Assembly (NCBI RefSeq): GCF_964204645.1
Contig: NC_134033.1
Coordinates: forward strand, 2,663,631-2,727,630
Length of the DNA stretch: 64,000 nt
Reading direction: 5' to 3'
Origin: Tubulanus polymorphus
Lineage: Eukaryota > Nemertea > Palaeonemertea > Tubulaniformes > Tubulanidae
The notes under the pieces: generated by a model
Database searches by the model: none
What the model saw: the letters and a program-made list of their open reading frames with translations, nothing else
Told to the model about the DNA's origin: nothing
Shown here: one piece after another, positions 8,493 through 17,968 of the stretch
How positions within the stretch are numbered: position 1 is the stretch's first letter
Layout: each line of letters begins with the position of its first letter
Program-made: the position numbers and the translations under genes

Positions 8493-9802
8493 GGCGACGA
8501 TTCCCTTAAAAAGTCCTAAGCTTTGTTCGTATATGGACGATTCCACACTCTGTAGGAAGGTCGAAACATTGTCTCTGTTTCATTACAAGTTAGAAGAAAT
8601 ATTTCCATTTAAAAAGCGAGCGTGAAGTAAAAAATGCAGTGAAAACAACATTTGCCGGTCAAAAATGGTTGCGCTTTAAAACAAACAGAAATCCTACTTA
8701 CCAAACAATGATTATTGCCAACGACCTTCAGACTTCTGTGCGCACTTCCTTTTATGGTTTCCAGATTCAGTTGATGAGATAATCCCGAGTCTAATTTCCT
8801 CAAGTTATGGATGGAAAACGTTAGCGAACTTTAAAAATGTATATTCCGATAAGGTAACTCGCTTGTCGTGTGGACTGAAGACCGCGGGAACAACATTGAA
8901 TAACACCGCGTCAAAATAACTATATTCGAAATTGAGAACACTGAAATTGTAGGCGTGATTCAAGAAGTCGTCAGTTGTTTTCAATCGCTCTCATGTCGCG
9001 TAGTTGCAAATTAGCGAAATGAATTTCATCTCCCTGAAAACTAGACATTAACGCGATTTTGAATGCGACCAGTTTGAAAATAGTTTTAAAAATCGATCTC
9101 GGGACCTATGAAATATAAATAAACACGTGGTACAAATATTTTCTCAAAAGAAACGGCACAACAAACAGGGTCTTGTTCGACAGTCATGAGTAAGAGTTAA
9201 CTCTGAGTTAAAATCAGTTCATTTTCAATGAGTTAACTCTGAGTCAGGTACTGAATCCAGGACAGAAGTACCCTAACAAAATGGCGGCTAGTAATTGGTT
9301 ACTAAAACTTATATCCAATGCGCGCTCATTCAAATACTTTTTCCTTACTTGGCTATCTCTATCTAAACTGTCTGTACATTTGTTGCGAGCGTCAATTTTA
9401 TTTCAAAACACCATATTATACGTTTTAGGAAGGACAGTGTTCTGTGTCGTGGTTCGTGTAGTTGAATGCAGCGGTGAAGGATATATGAGGGACTGGTACA
9501 AAGTGACCGGTCACCTGTTTATTGTAATAATGCGACAAACACGACCGAGCATCTGGCGAAACGTCCAGTGTGGCGAAAACGCGGCCGATTTTAAAAATCG
9601 CGAAAACATCTCTAAAAATTGTCAAGTCAGATTATCGAATCAAATAAACAAAGTTCTACAAGATTATTCTCAATATTTCAGGTATATTGATTATAAATCA
9701 ATTTTCAACCACGTGTGACCGTTATAACGACAGTTGGGATAACATCAATCACGACAGATCATTCAGATGTCACCCGATGCCTCGAAGCGAAATTGATGAC
9801 AA

Positions 9803-9875
9803 GCCTCCATAGCTGAGGGGTTAGAGTACTGGTCTTGTAAACCGGGGGTCGAGAGTTTAAATCTCTCTGTGGGAA
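9803..9875 (+). pseudogene. Degenerate tRNA-Thr(TGT) copy
   Basis: This aligns along its whole length with the intact tRNA-Thr at 16,061 and keeps the anticodon loop CTTGTAA (TGT). It has substitutions in the D arm (AGCTGAGG), anticodon stem, T arm (GAGTTTAAAT) and acceptor 3' strand (CTGTGGGAA), which break acceptor pairing. It is probably a relic carried with the type-2 flank. Confidence 0.8.
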
Positions 9876-9920
9876 TTTGTTTAGACTGGTGGTTCAAAGA
9901 GTTGTCGATTGCGGGAATGA

Positions 9921-9980
9921 ACGCTAGGGGTCGACTGTGAACGCTAGGGGTCGACTGTGAACGCTAGGGGTCGACTGTGA
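9921..9980 (+). repeat. 20-bp tandem repeat, three exact units
   Basis: ACGCTAGGGGTCGACTGTGA is repeated three times without change. It lies between the tRNA-Thr relic and the (TA)n tract and has no obvious function. Confidence 0.95.
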
Positions 9981-10041
9981 AAATCGAAGTGCGTATAGCG
10001 AGAAGCTATACGTATAAAGTGATGATGTAGGTTTAATGGTG

Positions 10042-10193
<152 letters not shown>

Positions 10194-10299
10194 ACATATA
10201 GTTAAATTCCTCTCATATTGTCGCATGTATATACATATATCTGCGTGTGATTTAAAAAAAAAAATACACGACGAGAAATATGTTCACCGTTCGTCTGTA

Positions 10300-10307
10300 A
10301 TTTGCAT
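10300..10307 (+). promoter_or_regulatory. Octamer motif upstream of copy E
   Basis: ATTTGCAT lies ~170 bp before the copy-E start codon, in the conserved block shared by the array promoters. Confidence 0.5.
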
Positions 10308-10476
10308 GTTGCTGCATAAAGCCGACAGATTCGAAGTGCATTTAACTACCATGTACGGGAAAAACAGGGAGTGTCAATCTAAAGAGCTTATCGGTGGAGA
10401 GATATCGTAAACTCGATGCTACGTAGAACTGAATCAGTTGATGCGAAGGAGGAAAACAAGTTATTTCTCAAACGCG

Positions 10477-11697
10477 ATGAGAAACTTTACGCTACCGACG
10501 CGGCCGCCACATCCGCCACGGCCACAATCGCCGCCGTTTATCAGGGCTTTCGTACATTTTCTCAACGAATACAATGTTGTATGGCGCGTTAAAATCGCTG
10601 AAGTATTATTAATATATCCACTGGGAAGCGTGTTTAACTTTCTGACGATCATTTTACTGATAGTGTGTCGCAGATTTCAGTCAGTTCGTTACACAATCCC
10701 CTATCTCATAACTCTCGCGTTTTCGGATCAACTTGTCGTATTGTTTGGTTTACGATCATTTGCTCACATCATCGTGTTAACCATAACAGATGGATTAGGA
10801 TATCATCCGGATTGTAAAAGTTGGACTCTATTTGGGCGTCAAAAGGGCGTCGCATCATGTCCATCGATTTACTATTATTGGCATTATTTCTATCGAGTAA
10901 TTGAACGGTATACTCCAGTTTGTTACATCGATAATTTGTTCAATAATCAAGCGATCACTGTGTCTAATTATATCATTGTTGTGATTTCTATCGAGAGATT
11001 TGTCTCCGTTCGTTTTCCTTTTTTTCACATGCAACATTTCACAGTAACTCGCCGCAGATTCGCCATCATAATTGTGATCGTTTTTGCGACCGTTTTGAAC
11101 TTGGATCTGCCGATACTATATCGGATTAGGTTAATAAAAAGGAATGATGGTGGCTTCTATGAGTTCTACTGTAGTTATAATGATCCTGACATTATTTTAA
11201 TGAAACAAACATACAGATCTGTCGCGGTATTTATTCGGGATATAGTCCCGGCTTTGATTGTAGTAATAACATCAGTGGCAACTGCTAGAATTCGCCGGGG
11301 AGGTAAAACACGTATTGGCGCCTCAGTCGGCAACAGTCGTCATAAAACTGAAACCAGTAAAACACTTCTACTAATAGTTCTTGTTTATCTGGTACTAGTA
11401 ATGCCATACGCTATATGTGACTGTACGGACAAGTTGGCCAGTTTGGTGTCCTTGTTAGTGCAGAGAATTAATGGCTCCAAAACCAATCGTAGAGAAACCC
11501 CCATCATTCGATTCTTTGTTAGGATGCTGTGGAATATATTAGCCCGGATATTAACGCTTCCTCGACAGTGCGTTTTCTGCGTGAATTTCTTTATATACGT
11601 AACAACGCTGAAAGTTTTCCGACACAAACTTGTCGGTGTTTTCCGCTGTAACTGTCGCCGAACGATTCCGAGTCAGTCCCATTTGTCAGTGGGATAA
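10477..11697 (+). CDS. Class-A GPCR, array copy E
   Basis: A 406-aa intronless receptor starting MRNFTLPTRPPH with the N-F-T sequon. An in-frame upstream ATG at 10,441 would add 12 residues (MRRRKTSYFSNA), but that extension is not conserved. All seven helices and key residues are present (GSVFN, AFSDQ, Cys before ISIERF, IVPAL, VMPYAI, NFFIY). TM1 ends LLIVCRR, with V in place of the usual K. ECL1 is slightly unusual (DGLGYHPDCKSWTLFGRQKG). ECL2 and ECL3 match copies C and K (RNDGGFYEFYC; NGSKTNRRETPIIR), but the TM7-tail segment matches copies such as B and G, a mosaic pattern expected from gene conversion. The A box is mutated (CATTTGTCAGTGGG), so the ORF reads on to SHLSVG-stop. Confidence 0.92.
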   Translation: MRNFTLPTRPPHPPRPQSPPFIRAFVHFLNEYNVVWRVKIAEVLLIYPLGSVFNFLTIILLIVCRRFQSVRYTIPYLITLAFSDQLVVLFGLRSFAHIIVLTITDGLGYHPDCKSWTLFGRQKGVASCPSIYYYWHYFYRVIERYTPVCYIDNLFNNQAITVSNYIIVVISIERFVSVRFPFFHMQHFTVTRRRFAIIIVIVFATVLNLDLPILYRIRLIKRNDGGFYEFYCSYNDPDIILMKQTYRSVAVFIRDIVPALIVVITSVATARIRRGGKTRIGASVGNSRHKTETSKTLLLIVLVYLVLVMPYAICDCTDKLASLVSLLVQRINGSKTNRRETPIIRFFVRMLWNILARILTLPRQCVFCVNFFIYVTTLKVFRHKLVGVFRCNCRRTIPSQSHLSVG

Positions 11698-13607
11698 GGC
11701 GAGATGCATTCACTATCAGTGTTGAGCGGTATCGGGTTCGAGTCCTGCTGCCTGCTTATAGCGTGTGCGGGCTTCGAGTCCTGCTGGCTGCTTATTGTGT
11801 GCGGGCAACACTTCGCAGACCTTGGTCCCGTCGGGTTATAATCCCGTGGGGTAAGCATTGGGAAAACTAATTCAGTGCTGAGTTACAAGCTGGTTCTAGT
11901 CCTGCTGGCTGTGTACAGTGTACGGGGCCTTAATCCCATCCTGAAGGTGAAACCATGATAAATGGATAACCCAACAGGGTTAGTATGTTGTGAAACCAAG
12001 ATCCAACTGACGTAAAGCAAGATAAACTCTCATTACAAATCAAACGTTATTAATATCACTAAAACTGTACCATTTAATCGATTCTCTTCACTTGATATCA
12101 ATGTTGTTGAAGCTTTAAACAAGAAAACTAACTAACTCAGTTTATTGAAGCCTTGAACGATAAAATACATTGCTTTATATTGTCGAAAATGAATAACTGA
12201 ACGTTTGTGTTAAAACAGGGGGATTAAACGAAAATGATACCAGGACTCAACTACATCGGCGGTGCATGTCGTATTCAGATTTCACACTGGTTGCATTTTG
12301 GTAGTAAATTTATATCGAATATTCAATTCAATGTTGTCCTTATTGCGATCGAAATTCATCTTAAAGAGAACATAAAAATTCATCAGAAAGACAATAAGAT
12401 TCGGGCCATATTAAAAAAGATACGACACTCGATATTCACTAATCTTTTTTTTACATTTTTACACTATTCGTTTTAACGCTGCGTTAAAACCAAACTTTCG
12501 GCGAGACCAACTCAAAAAAAAAAATCAAACCAAATCGACCAATCAAAAAAATTATAGGGTCAATCCGTAATTTCAGATAAAGAAAATTCTAACCTATCGT
12601 TTTTTACTGCGAATTAAGCAAATATGGTTTCAATAAAAAAAAACAGGTTAAACCCGAAAAGACCACGTTACAACGAACAACTGATCTTTCTTAAAATCTT
12701 AAAGCAGTCATTGACCCTGAAGTTCATTTAATAGGTAGATTTCGCTTAATTTGTTTCGATTTGATCAGTGTCCCTTACAGACCCATCCACCACACCTGCC
12801 GGGATCGAAACAAGGGGTTCGAATTAGCAATCGAAGTACAGATATAGTTGGCGATATATATCCGATCGGTTGTCGGATTTACAGAATTTTTTCGTTTAAA
12901 TCGAAGTACGTAATTGGAACTGGTTTACATGGCTCAAAACGAGAAAAATGTGGCGTTATGGCGGCTAGAAACTTTAAAACGGTTACTAAATCTTACATTC
13001 AACGAGCGCTCTTTCAGTTACTTGTTACTTACTTGGCCATATCTCTGTAAACTAGCTGTCAATAAATTTGTTGCGAAGTTAGACATTTTTGCGCGAAATG
13101 GATCCTCGGACACATTGGTGGTTCAAAGAGTTTTCGATTGCGACAACGAGAAACTAGGGTTTCGATTTTGAAAATCGATCGGAAACCGAAGCACGGATAG
13201 CTGGATGTTTTAGCATTGGTTCTGGATATTCAAAGTTATGCCGCGGCTTTAGTAGTGAATACATATAGTTTGAGTTCATCTCATATTGTCGCATCAAACC
13301 ACGAAATAGAATATGCATACATGTTACATGTATATACATATTTCTGCGCGTGATTTCAAAAATAATACACGACGAGAAATATGTTCACAGTTCGTCTGTA
13401 ATTTTCATGTTGCTGCATAAAGCCGACAGATTCGTAGCGCGTTCAGCAACCATGTACGGAAAAAACCGGGAGTGTCAATCTAAAGAGCTTACCGGAGGAG
13501 AGAGTGAGGAGAGATATCGTAAACTCGATGTTACATAGAACTGAATCAGTTTGTGCGAAGGGGAAAACTTCAAGTTATTTCTCAAACGCTCGTGAGATTA
13601 ATTTACG
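11698..13607 (+). repeat. Array spacer E-F (type-1 flank, upstream block of copy F)
   Basis: No gene is seen. The SINE-like block is shortened (one spacer lost and poly-G replaced by CCCGTGGGGTAAGC at ~11,840). The usual AT-rich spacer follows, then the upstream block from ~12,700 with an ATGGCGGCTAG motif at ~12,957 and an octamer position mutated to ATTTTCAT (13,401-13,408), then a short purine-rich leader. Confidence 0.65.
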
Positions 13608-14760
13608 ATGAGAAATCTAACCCTAACACCGCTACCCCCACCACGTCCGCTTCCACCGCCACAGTTTATCCGGGCGTTCGCGCAATTCCTCCGTGATTAC
13701 GATGTTTATAGACGCATGGATTTCGCTGAAGTATTGTTCCTGTATCCGCTGGGAAGCGTGTTCAACTTTCTGACAATCATTTTACTGATAAAGTGTCGCA
13801 GATTTCAGTCGGTTCGCTACACGTTTCCCTATCTCATAACTATAGCGTTTACGGATCAACTTGTCGTGTTGTTTGGTTTAAGAACATTCGCTGACACCAT
13901 TATGATAATTGTTATCGACGAATTAGGATATTATCCGGAATGTAAGAGTTGGATGGTGTTTGAAAGTAAAGAGGCAAGTGCATTATGTCCTTCGATTTAC
14001 TATTACTGGTACTATTTCTATAGTGTAATAGAACGGAATATTCCGATATGTTTCATCGAGAATTTGTTCAATAATCAAGCGATCACTGTGTCTAATAATA
14101 TCATCGTTGTGATTTCTATCGAGAGATTTGTCTCCGTTCGTTTTCCTTTTTTTCACATGCAACATTTTACCGTTACTCGACGTAGATTCGCCGTAATAAT
14201 TGTAGTCGTGTTTGCTACTATTTTACACATAGATTTACCGATATCACCGATACAATGTCATTGTTAAAACATACAGATCTGTTGCGGTATTTATTCGGGA
14301 TATAGTCCCGGCTTTGATTGTAGTAATAACATCAGTGGCAACTGCTAGAATTCGCCGGGGAGGTAAAACACGTATTGACGCCTCAGTCGGCAACAGTTGT
14401 CATAAAACTGAAACCAGTAAAACACTTCTACTAATTGTTCTTGTTTATCTGGTACTAGTAATACCATACGCTATATGTGACTGTACGAACAAGTTAAGTA
14501 ATTTGGTGAACTCGTTAGTGCATAGAATTAATGGCTTCAGAATCACTGAACAACGAACCCCCACCATTCACTTTTATACAGTAATGCTGTGGCCATTCTT
14601 TACGCAGATATTAACGATTCCTCGACAGTGCGTTTTCTGTGTGAATTTCTTTATATACGTAACAACGCTGAAAGTTTTCCGACACAAACTTGTCAGTTTT
14701 TTCCGCTGTAACTGTCGCCGAACGATTCTGAGTCAGTCCCGCGGTAGCTCAGTGGGATAA
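13608..14760 (+). pseudogene. GPCR copy F, frameshifted by a 59-nt deletion
   Basis: This closely resembles copy I. It starts MRNLTLTPLPPPRPLPPP and reads through TM1-TM4 with the MVFESKEASALCP-type ECL1. Just after DLPI (about 14,240) the second extracellular loop is cut by a net 59-nt deletion relative to copy I, which shifts the frame and gives a premature stop at 14,267. The rest of the gene (TM5 IVPALIVVITSV, ICL3, TM6 VIPYAICDC, TM7 and the SRGSSVG tail) stays open in the other frame to 14,760. The conserved ECL2 cysteine is lost. The octamer upstream is also mutated. The mostly intact remainder suggests recent loss. Confidence 0.88.
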
Positions 14761-16060
14761 GGCGACGATTCCCTTAAAAAGTCCTAAGCTTTGTTCGTAT
14801 ATGGACGATTCCACACTCTGTAGGAAGGTCGAAACATTGTCTCTGTTTCGTTACAAGTTAGAAGAAAGATTTCCATTTAAAAAGCGAGCGTGAAGTAAAA
14901 AATGCAGTGAAAACAACATTTGCATTTCAAAAATGGTTGCGCTTTAAAACAAACAGAAATCCTACTTACCAAACAATGATTATTGCCAACGACCTTCAGA
15001 CTTCTGTGCGCACTTCCTTTTATGGTTTCCGGATTCAGTTGATGAGATAATCCCGAGTCTAATTTCCTCAAGTTATGGATGGAAAACGTTAGCGAACTTT
15101 AGAAATGTATATTCCGATAAGGTAAATCGCTTGTCGTGTGGACTGAACACCGCGAGAACAACATTGAATAAAACCGCGTCAAAATAACTATATTCGAAGT
15201 TGAGAACACTGAAATTGTACGCGTGATTCAAGAAGTCGTCAGTTGTTTTCAATCGCTCTCATGTCGCGTAGTTGCAAATTAGCGAAATGAATTTCATCTC
15301 CCTGAAAACTAGACATTAACGCGATTTTGAATGTGACCAGTTTGAAAATAGTTTTAAAAATCGATCTCGGGACCTATGAAATATAAAGAAACACGTGGTA
15401 CAAATATTTTCTCAAAAGAAACGGCACAACAAACAGGGTCTTGTTCGACAGTCATGAGTTAGAGTTAACTCTGAGTTAAAATCAGTTCATTTCCAATGAG
15501 TTAACTCTGAGTCAGGTACTGAATCCAGGACAAAAGTACCCTAACAAAATGGCGGCTAGTAATTGGTTACTAAAACTTATATCCAATGCGCGCTCATTCA
15601 AATACTTATTCCTTACTTGGCCATCTCTATCTAAACTGTCTATACATTTGTTGCGAGGTTCCAGTTTATCGCAAAACGTCATAAACGTTCTAGGAAGGAC
15701 AGTGTTCTGTGTCGTGGTTCGTGTAGTTGAATGCAGCGGTGAAAGATATATGAGGGACTGGTACAAAGTGACCGGTCACCTGTTTATTGTAATGCGACAA
15801 ACACGACCGAGCATCTGGCGAAACCCAGTGTGGCGAAAACGCGGCCGATTTCAAAAATTGCGAAAACATCTCTTAAATTGTCAAGTCAGATTGTCGAATC
15901 TAATAAGCAAAGTTCTACAAGATAGGCTCAATGTTTCTGGTATATTGATTATAAATCAATTTTCAACCACGTGTGACCGTTATAACCACAGTTGGGGTAA
16001 TATCAATCACGACAGATCATCCAGATGTGACACGATGCCCCGAAGCAAACTTGACGACAA

Positions 16061-16133
16061 GCCTCCATAGCTCAGGGGTTAGAGCACTGGTCTTGTAAAC
16101 CAGGGGTCGAGAGTTCAAATCTCTCTGGGGGCA
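16061..16133 (+). tRNA. tRNA-Thr(TGT)
   Basis: A complete 73-nt cloverleaf including discriminator A. The acceptor GCCTCCA pairs with TGGGGGC, the A box is TAGCTCAGGGG, the anticodon stem is CTGGT/ACCAG with loop CTTGTAA (anticodon TGT, reading ACA), and the B box/T arm is GAGAGTTCAAATCTCTC. No intron. It is identical to the - strand gene at 52,890-52,962. It sits between two GPCR genes and recurs, more or less damaged, in every type-2 flank. Confidence 0.9.
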
Positions 16134-16437
16134 TGGCAGCAAATTTTTTCGCGAAATGATGGATCCTCGGACACTGGTGATTCAATGAAATGTAGGGGTT
16201 TGATTTGAAAAGTCGATCGGAAATCGAAGCACGGACAGTTGGATGGATTGGTTCTGGAAATTCTGGAAGTTATGCTGTAGCTTTAGTGGTGAATATATAT
16301 CTACAACAACATAGTTAAATTCCTCTCATATTGACGCATCAAACCACCAAATAGAACATGTTATATGTATATACATATTTATGCGTGTGATTTCAAAAAT
16401 AATACACGACGAGAAATATGTTCACAGTTCGTCTGTA

Positions 16438-16445
16438 ATTTGCAT
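16438..16445 (+). promoter_or_regulatory. Octamer motif upstream of copy G
   Basis: ATTTGCAT lies ~278 bp before the copy-G ATG. The extra distance is due to the expanded GA-rich tract in the leader. Confidence 0.5.
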
Positions 16446-16722
16446 GTTGCTGCATAAAGCCGACAGATTCGAAGCACGTTCAACAACCATGTATGGAAAA
16501 AGATAGTGAGTGTCAATTTAGAGAGCTTACCGGCAGTCTGACGTAAGGGAGTGAGAGAGGGAGGAGAGAGGGAGTAGAGAGTTGGAGAGAGAGAGGGAGG
16601 AGAGAGAGATGGCAGAGTGAGGGAGAGATATCGTAAACTCGATGTTACGTAGAACTGAATCAGTTGACGCGAAGGAGGAAAACTTCAGGTTATTTCTCAA
16701 ACGCTCGTGAGATTTATATACG

Positions 16723-17967
16723 ATGAGAAATTTTACGCTGTCGCCGCTACCGCAGCTACTACCGACACGGCAGCTACTACCGACACGACAGCTACTACCG
16801 ACACGGCCGCCACCTTCGCGGCCAATGCCGCAGTTTATCAGGGCTTTCAATAAATTCCTCTACGAAAACAATGTTTTTATGCGCGTTGATATCGCTGAAG
16901 TATTGTTCCTGTATCCGCTGGGAAGCGCGTTCAACTTTCTGACGATCATTTTACTGATGAAGTGTCGCAGATTTCAGTCGGTTCGTTACACGTTCCCCTA
17001 TCTCATAACACTAGCGTTTTCGGATCAACTTGTCGTATTGTTTGGTTTAAGGAAATTCGCGAACACCATTGTGTCAATCCTAACCCGTGGATTAGGATAC
17101 TATCCGGAATGTAAAAGTTGGACACTACTTGGGCGTCAAAAGGGCATCGCATCATGTCCATCGATTTATTATTATTGGCATTATTTCTATCGTGTAATTG
17201 AACGGTATACTCCGGTTTGTTACATCGATAATTTGTTCAATAATCAAGCGATCACTGTGTCTAATTATATCATCGTTGTGATTTCTATCGAGAGATTTGT
17301 TTCCGTTCGTTTTCCTTTTCTTCACATGCAACATTTCACAGAAACTCGACGTAGATTCGCCATAATAATTGTAGTCGTTTTTGCCTTCATTTTAAACTTG
17401 GATTTACCGATATTTAATCGAATTAGGTTATCAAAGATTGGCTTATACTTATGTAGTTATAATAATCCCGACAACACTCTCATGGTTCAAACATACAGAT
17501 CTGTTGCGGTATTTATTCGGGATATAGTCCCGGCTTTAATTGTATTAACAACATCAGTGGCAACTGCTAGAATTCGCCGTGGAGGTAAAACACGTATTGG
17601 CGCCTCAGTCGGCAACAGTCGTCATAAAACTGAAACCAGTAAAACACTTCTACTAATAGTTCTTGTTTATCTGTTACTAGTAATGCCATACGCTACATGT
17701 GACTGTACGGACAAGTTGAGCAGTTTGGTGCCCTTGTTGGTGCGTCGAATAAATGGCTTCAAAATCACTTTTAGAACAACCCCCATCATTTTCTTCTTTG
17801 TTAGGAAACTGTGGAATATATTAGCCCGGATATTAACGCTTCCTCGACAGTGCGTTTTCTGCGTGAATTTCTTTATATACGTAACAACGCTGAAAGTTTT
17901 CCGACACAAACTTGTCGGTGTTTTCCGCTGTAACTGTCGCCGAACGGTTCAGAGTCAGTCCCTGTAG
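16723..17967 (+). CDS. Class-A GPCR, array copy G (N-terminal repeats, LINE just downstream)
   Basis: A 414-aa intronless receptor starting MRNFTLSPLPQ followed by three LLPTRQ/P repeats, then the TM1-TM7 core with all motifs (GSAFN, AFSDQ, ISIERF, IVPALIVLTTSV, VMPYATCDC, CVNFFIYV). The ICL2 residue before HMQHF is L (RFPFLHMQHF), as in copy N. The ECL2 is the short RLSKIGLYLCSYNN form. The protein ends QSQSL-stop: the last codons and TAG lie at the junction with an inserted LINE (17,969-20,270), which has separated the gene from its SINE-like 3' flank. Its transcript would therefore run into antisense LINE sequence. Confidence 0.91.
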   Translation: MRNFTLSPLPQLLPTRQLLPTRQLLPTRPPPSRPMPQFIRAFNKFLYENNVFMRVDIAEVLFLYPLGSAFNFLTIILLMKCRRFQSVRYTFPYLITLAFSDQLVVLFGLRKFANTIVSILTRGLGYYPECKSWTLLGRQKGIASCPSIYYYWHYFYRVIERYTPVCYIDNLFNNQAITVSNYIIVVISIERFVSVRFPFLHMQHFTETRRRFAIIIVVVFAFILNLDLPIFNRIRLSKIGLYLCSYNNPDNTLMVQTYRSVAVFIRDIVPALIVLTTSVATARIRRGGKTRIGASVGNSRHKTETSKTLLLIVLVYLLLVMPYATCDCTDKLSSLVPLLVRRINGFKITFRTTPIIFFFVRKLWNILARILTLPRQCVFCVNFFIYVTTLKVFRHKLVGVFRCNCRRTVQSQSL

Positions 17968-17968
17968 T

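Larger units (their letters stand above)
14761..16722 (+). repeat. Array spacer F-G (type-2 flank with intact tRNA-Thr, promoter of copy G)
   Basis: Type-2 flank: tRNA-like start, MITE-like GAGTTAACTCTGAG segment (~15,460-15,533), AAAATGGCGGCTAG motif (~15,547), tRNA-Thr at 16,061-16,133, then the copy-G upstream region with octamer 16,438-16,445. A long GA-rich tract (about 16,550-16,630) lies in the presumed leader. Confidence 0.7.
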
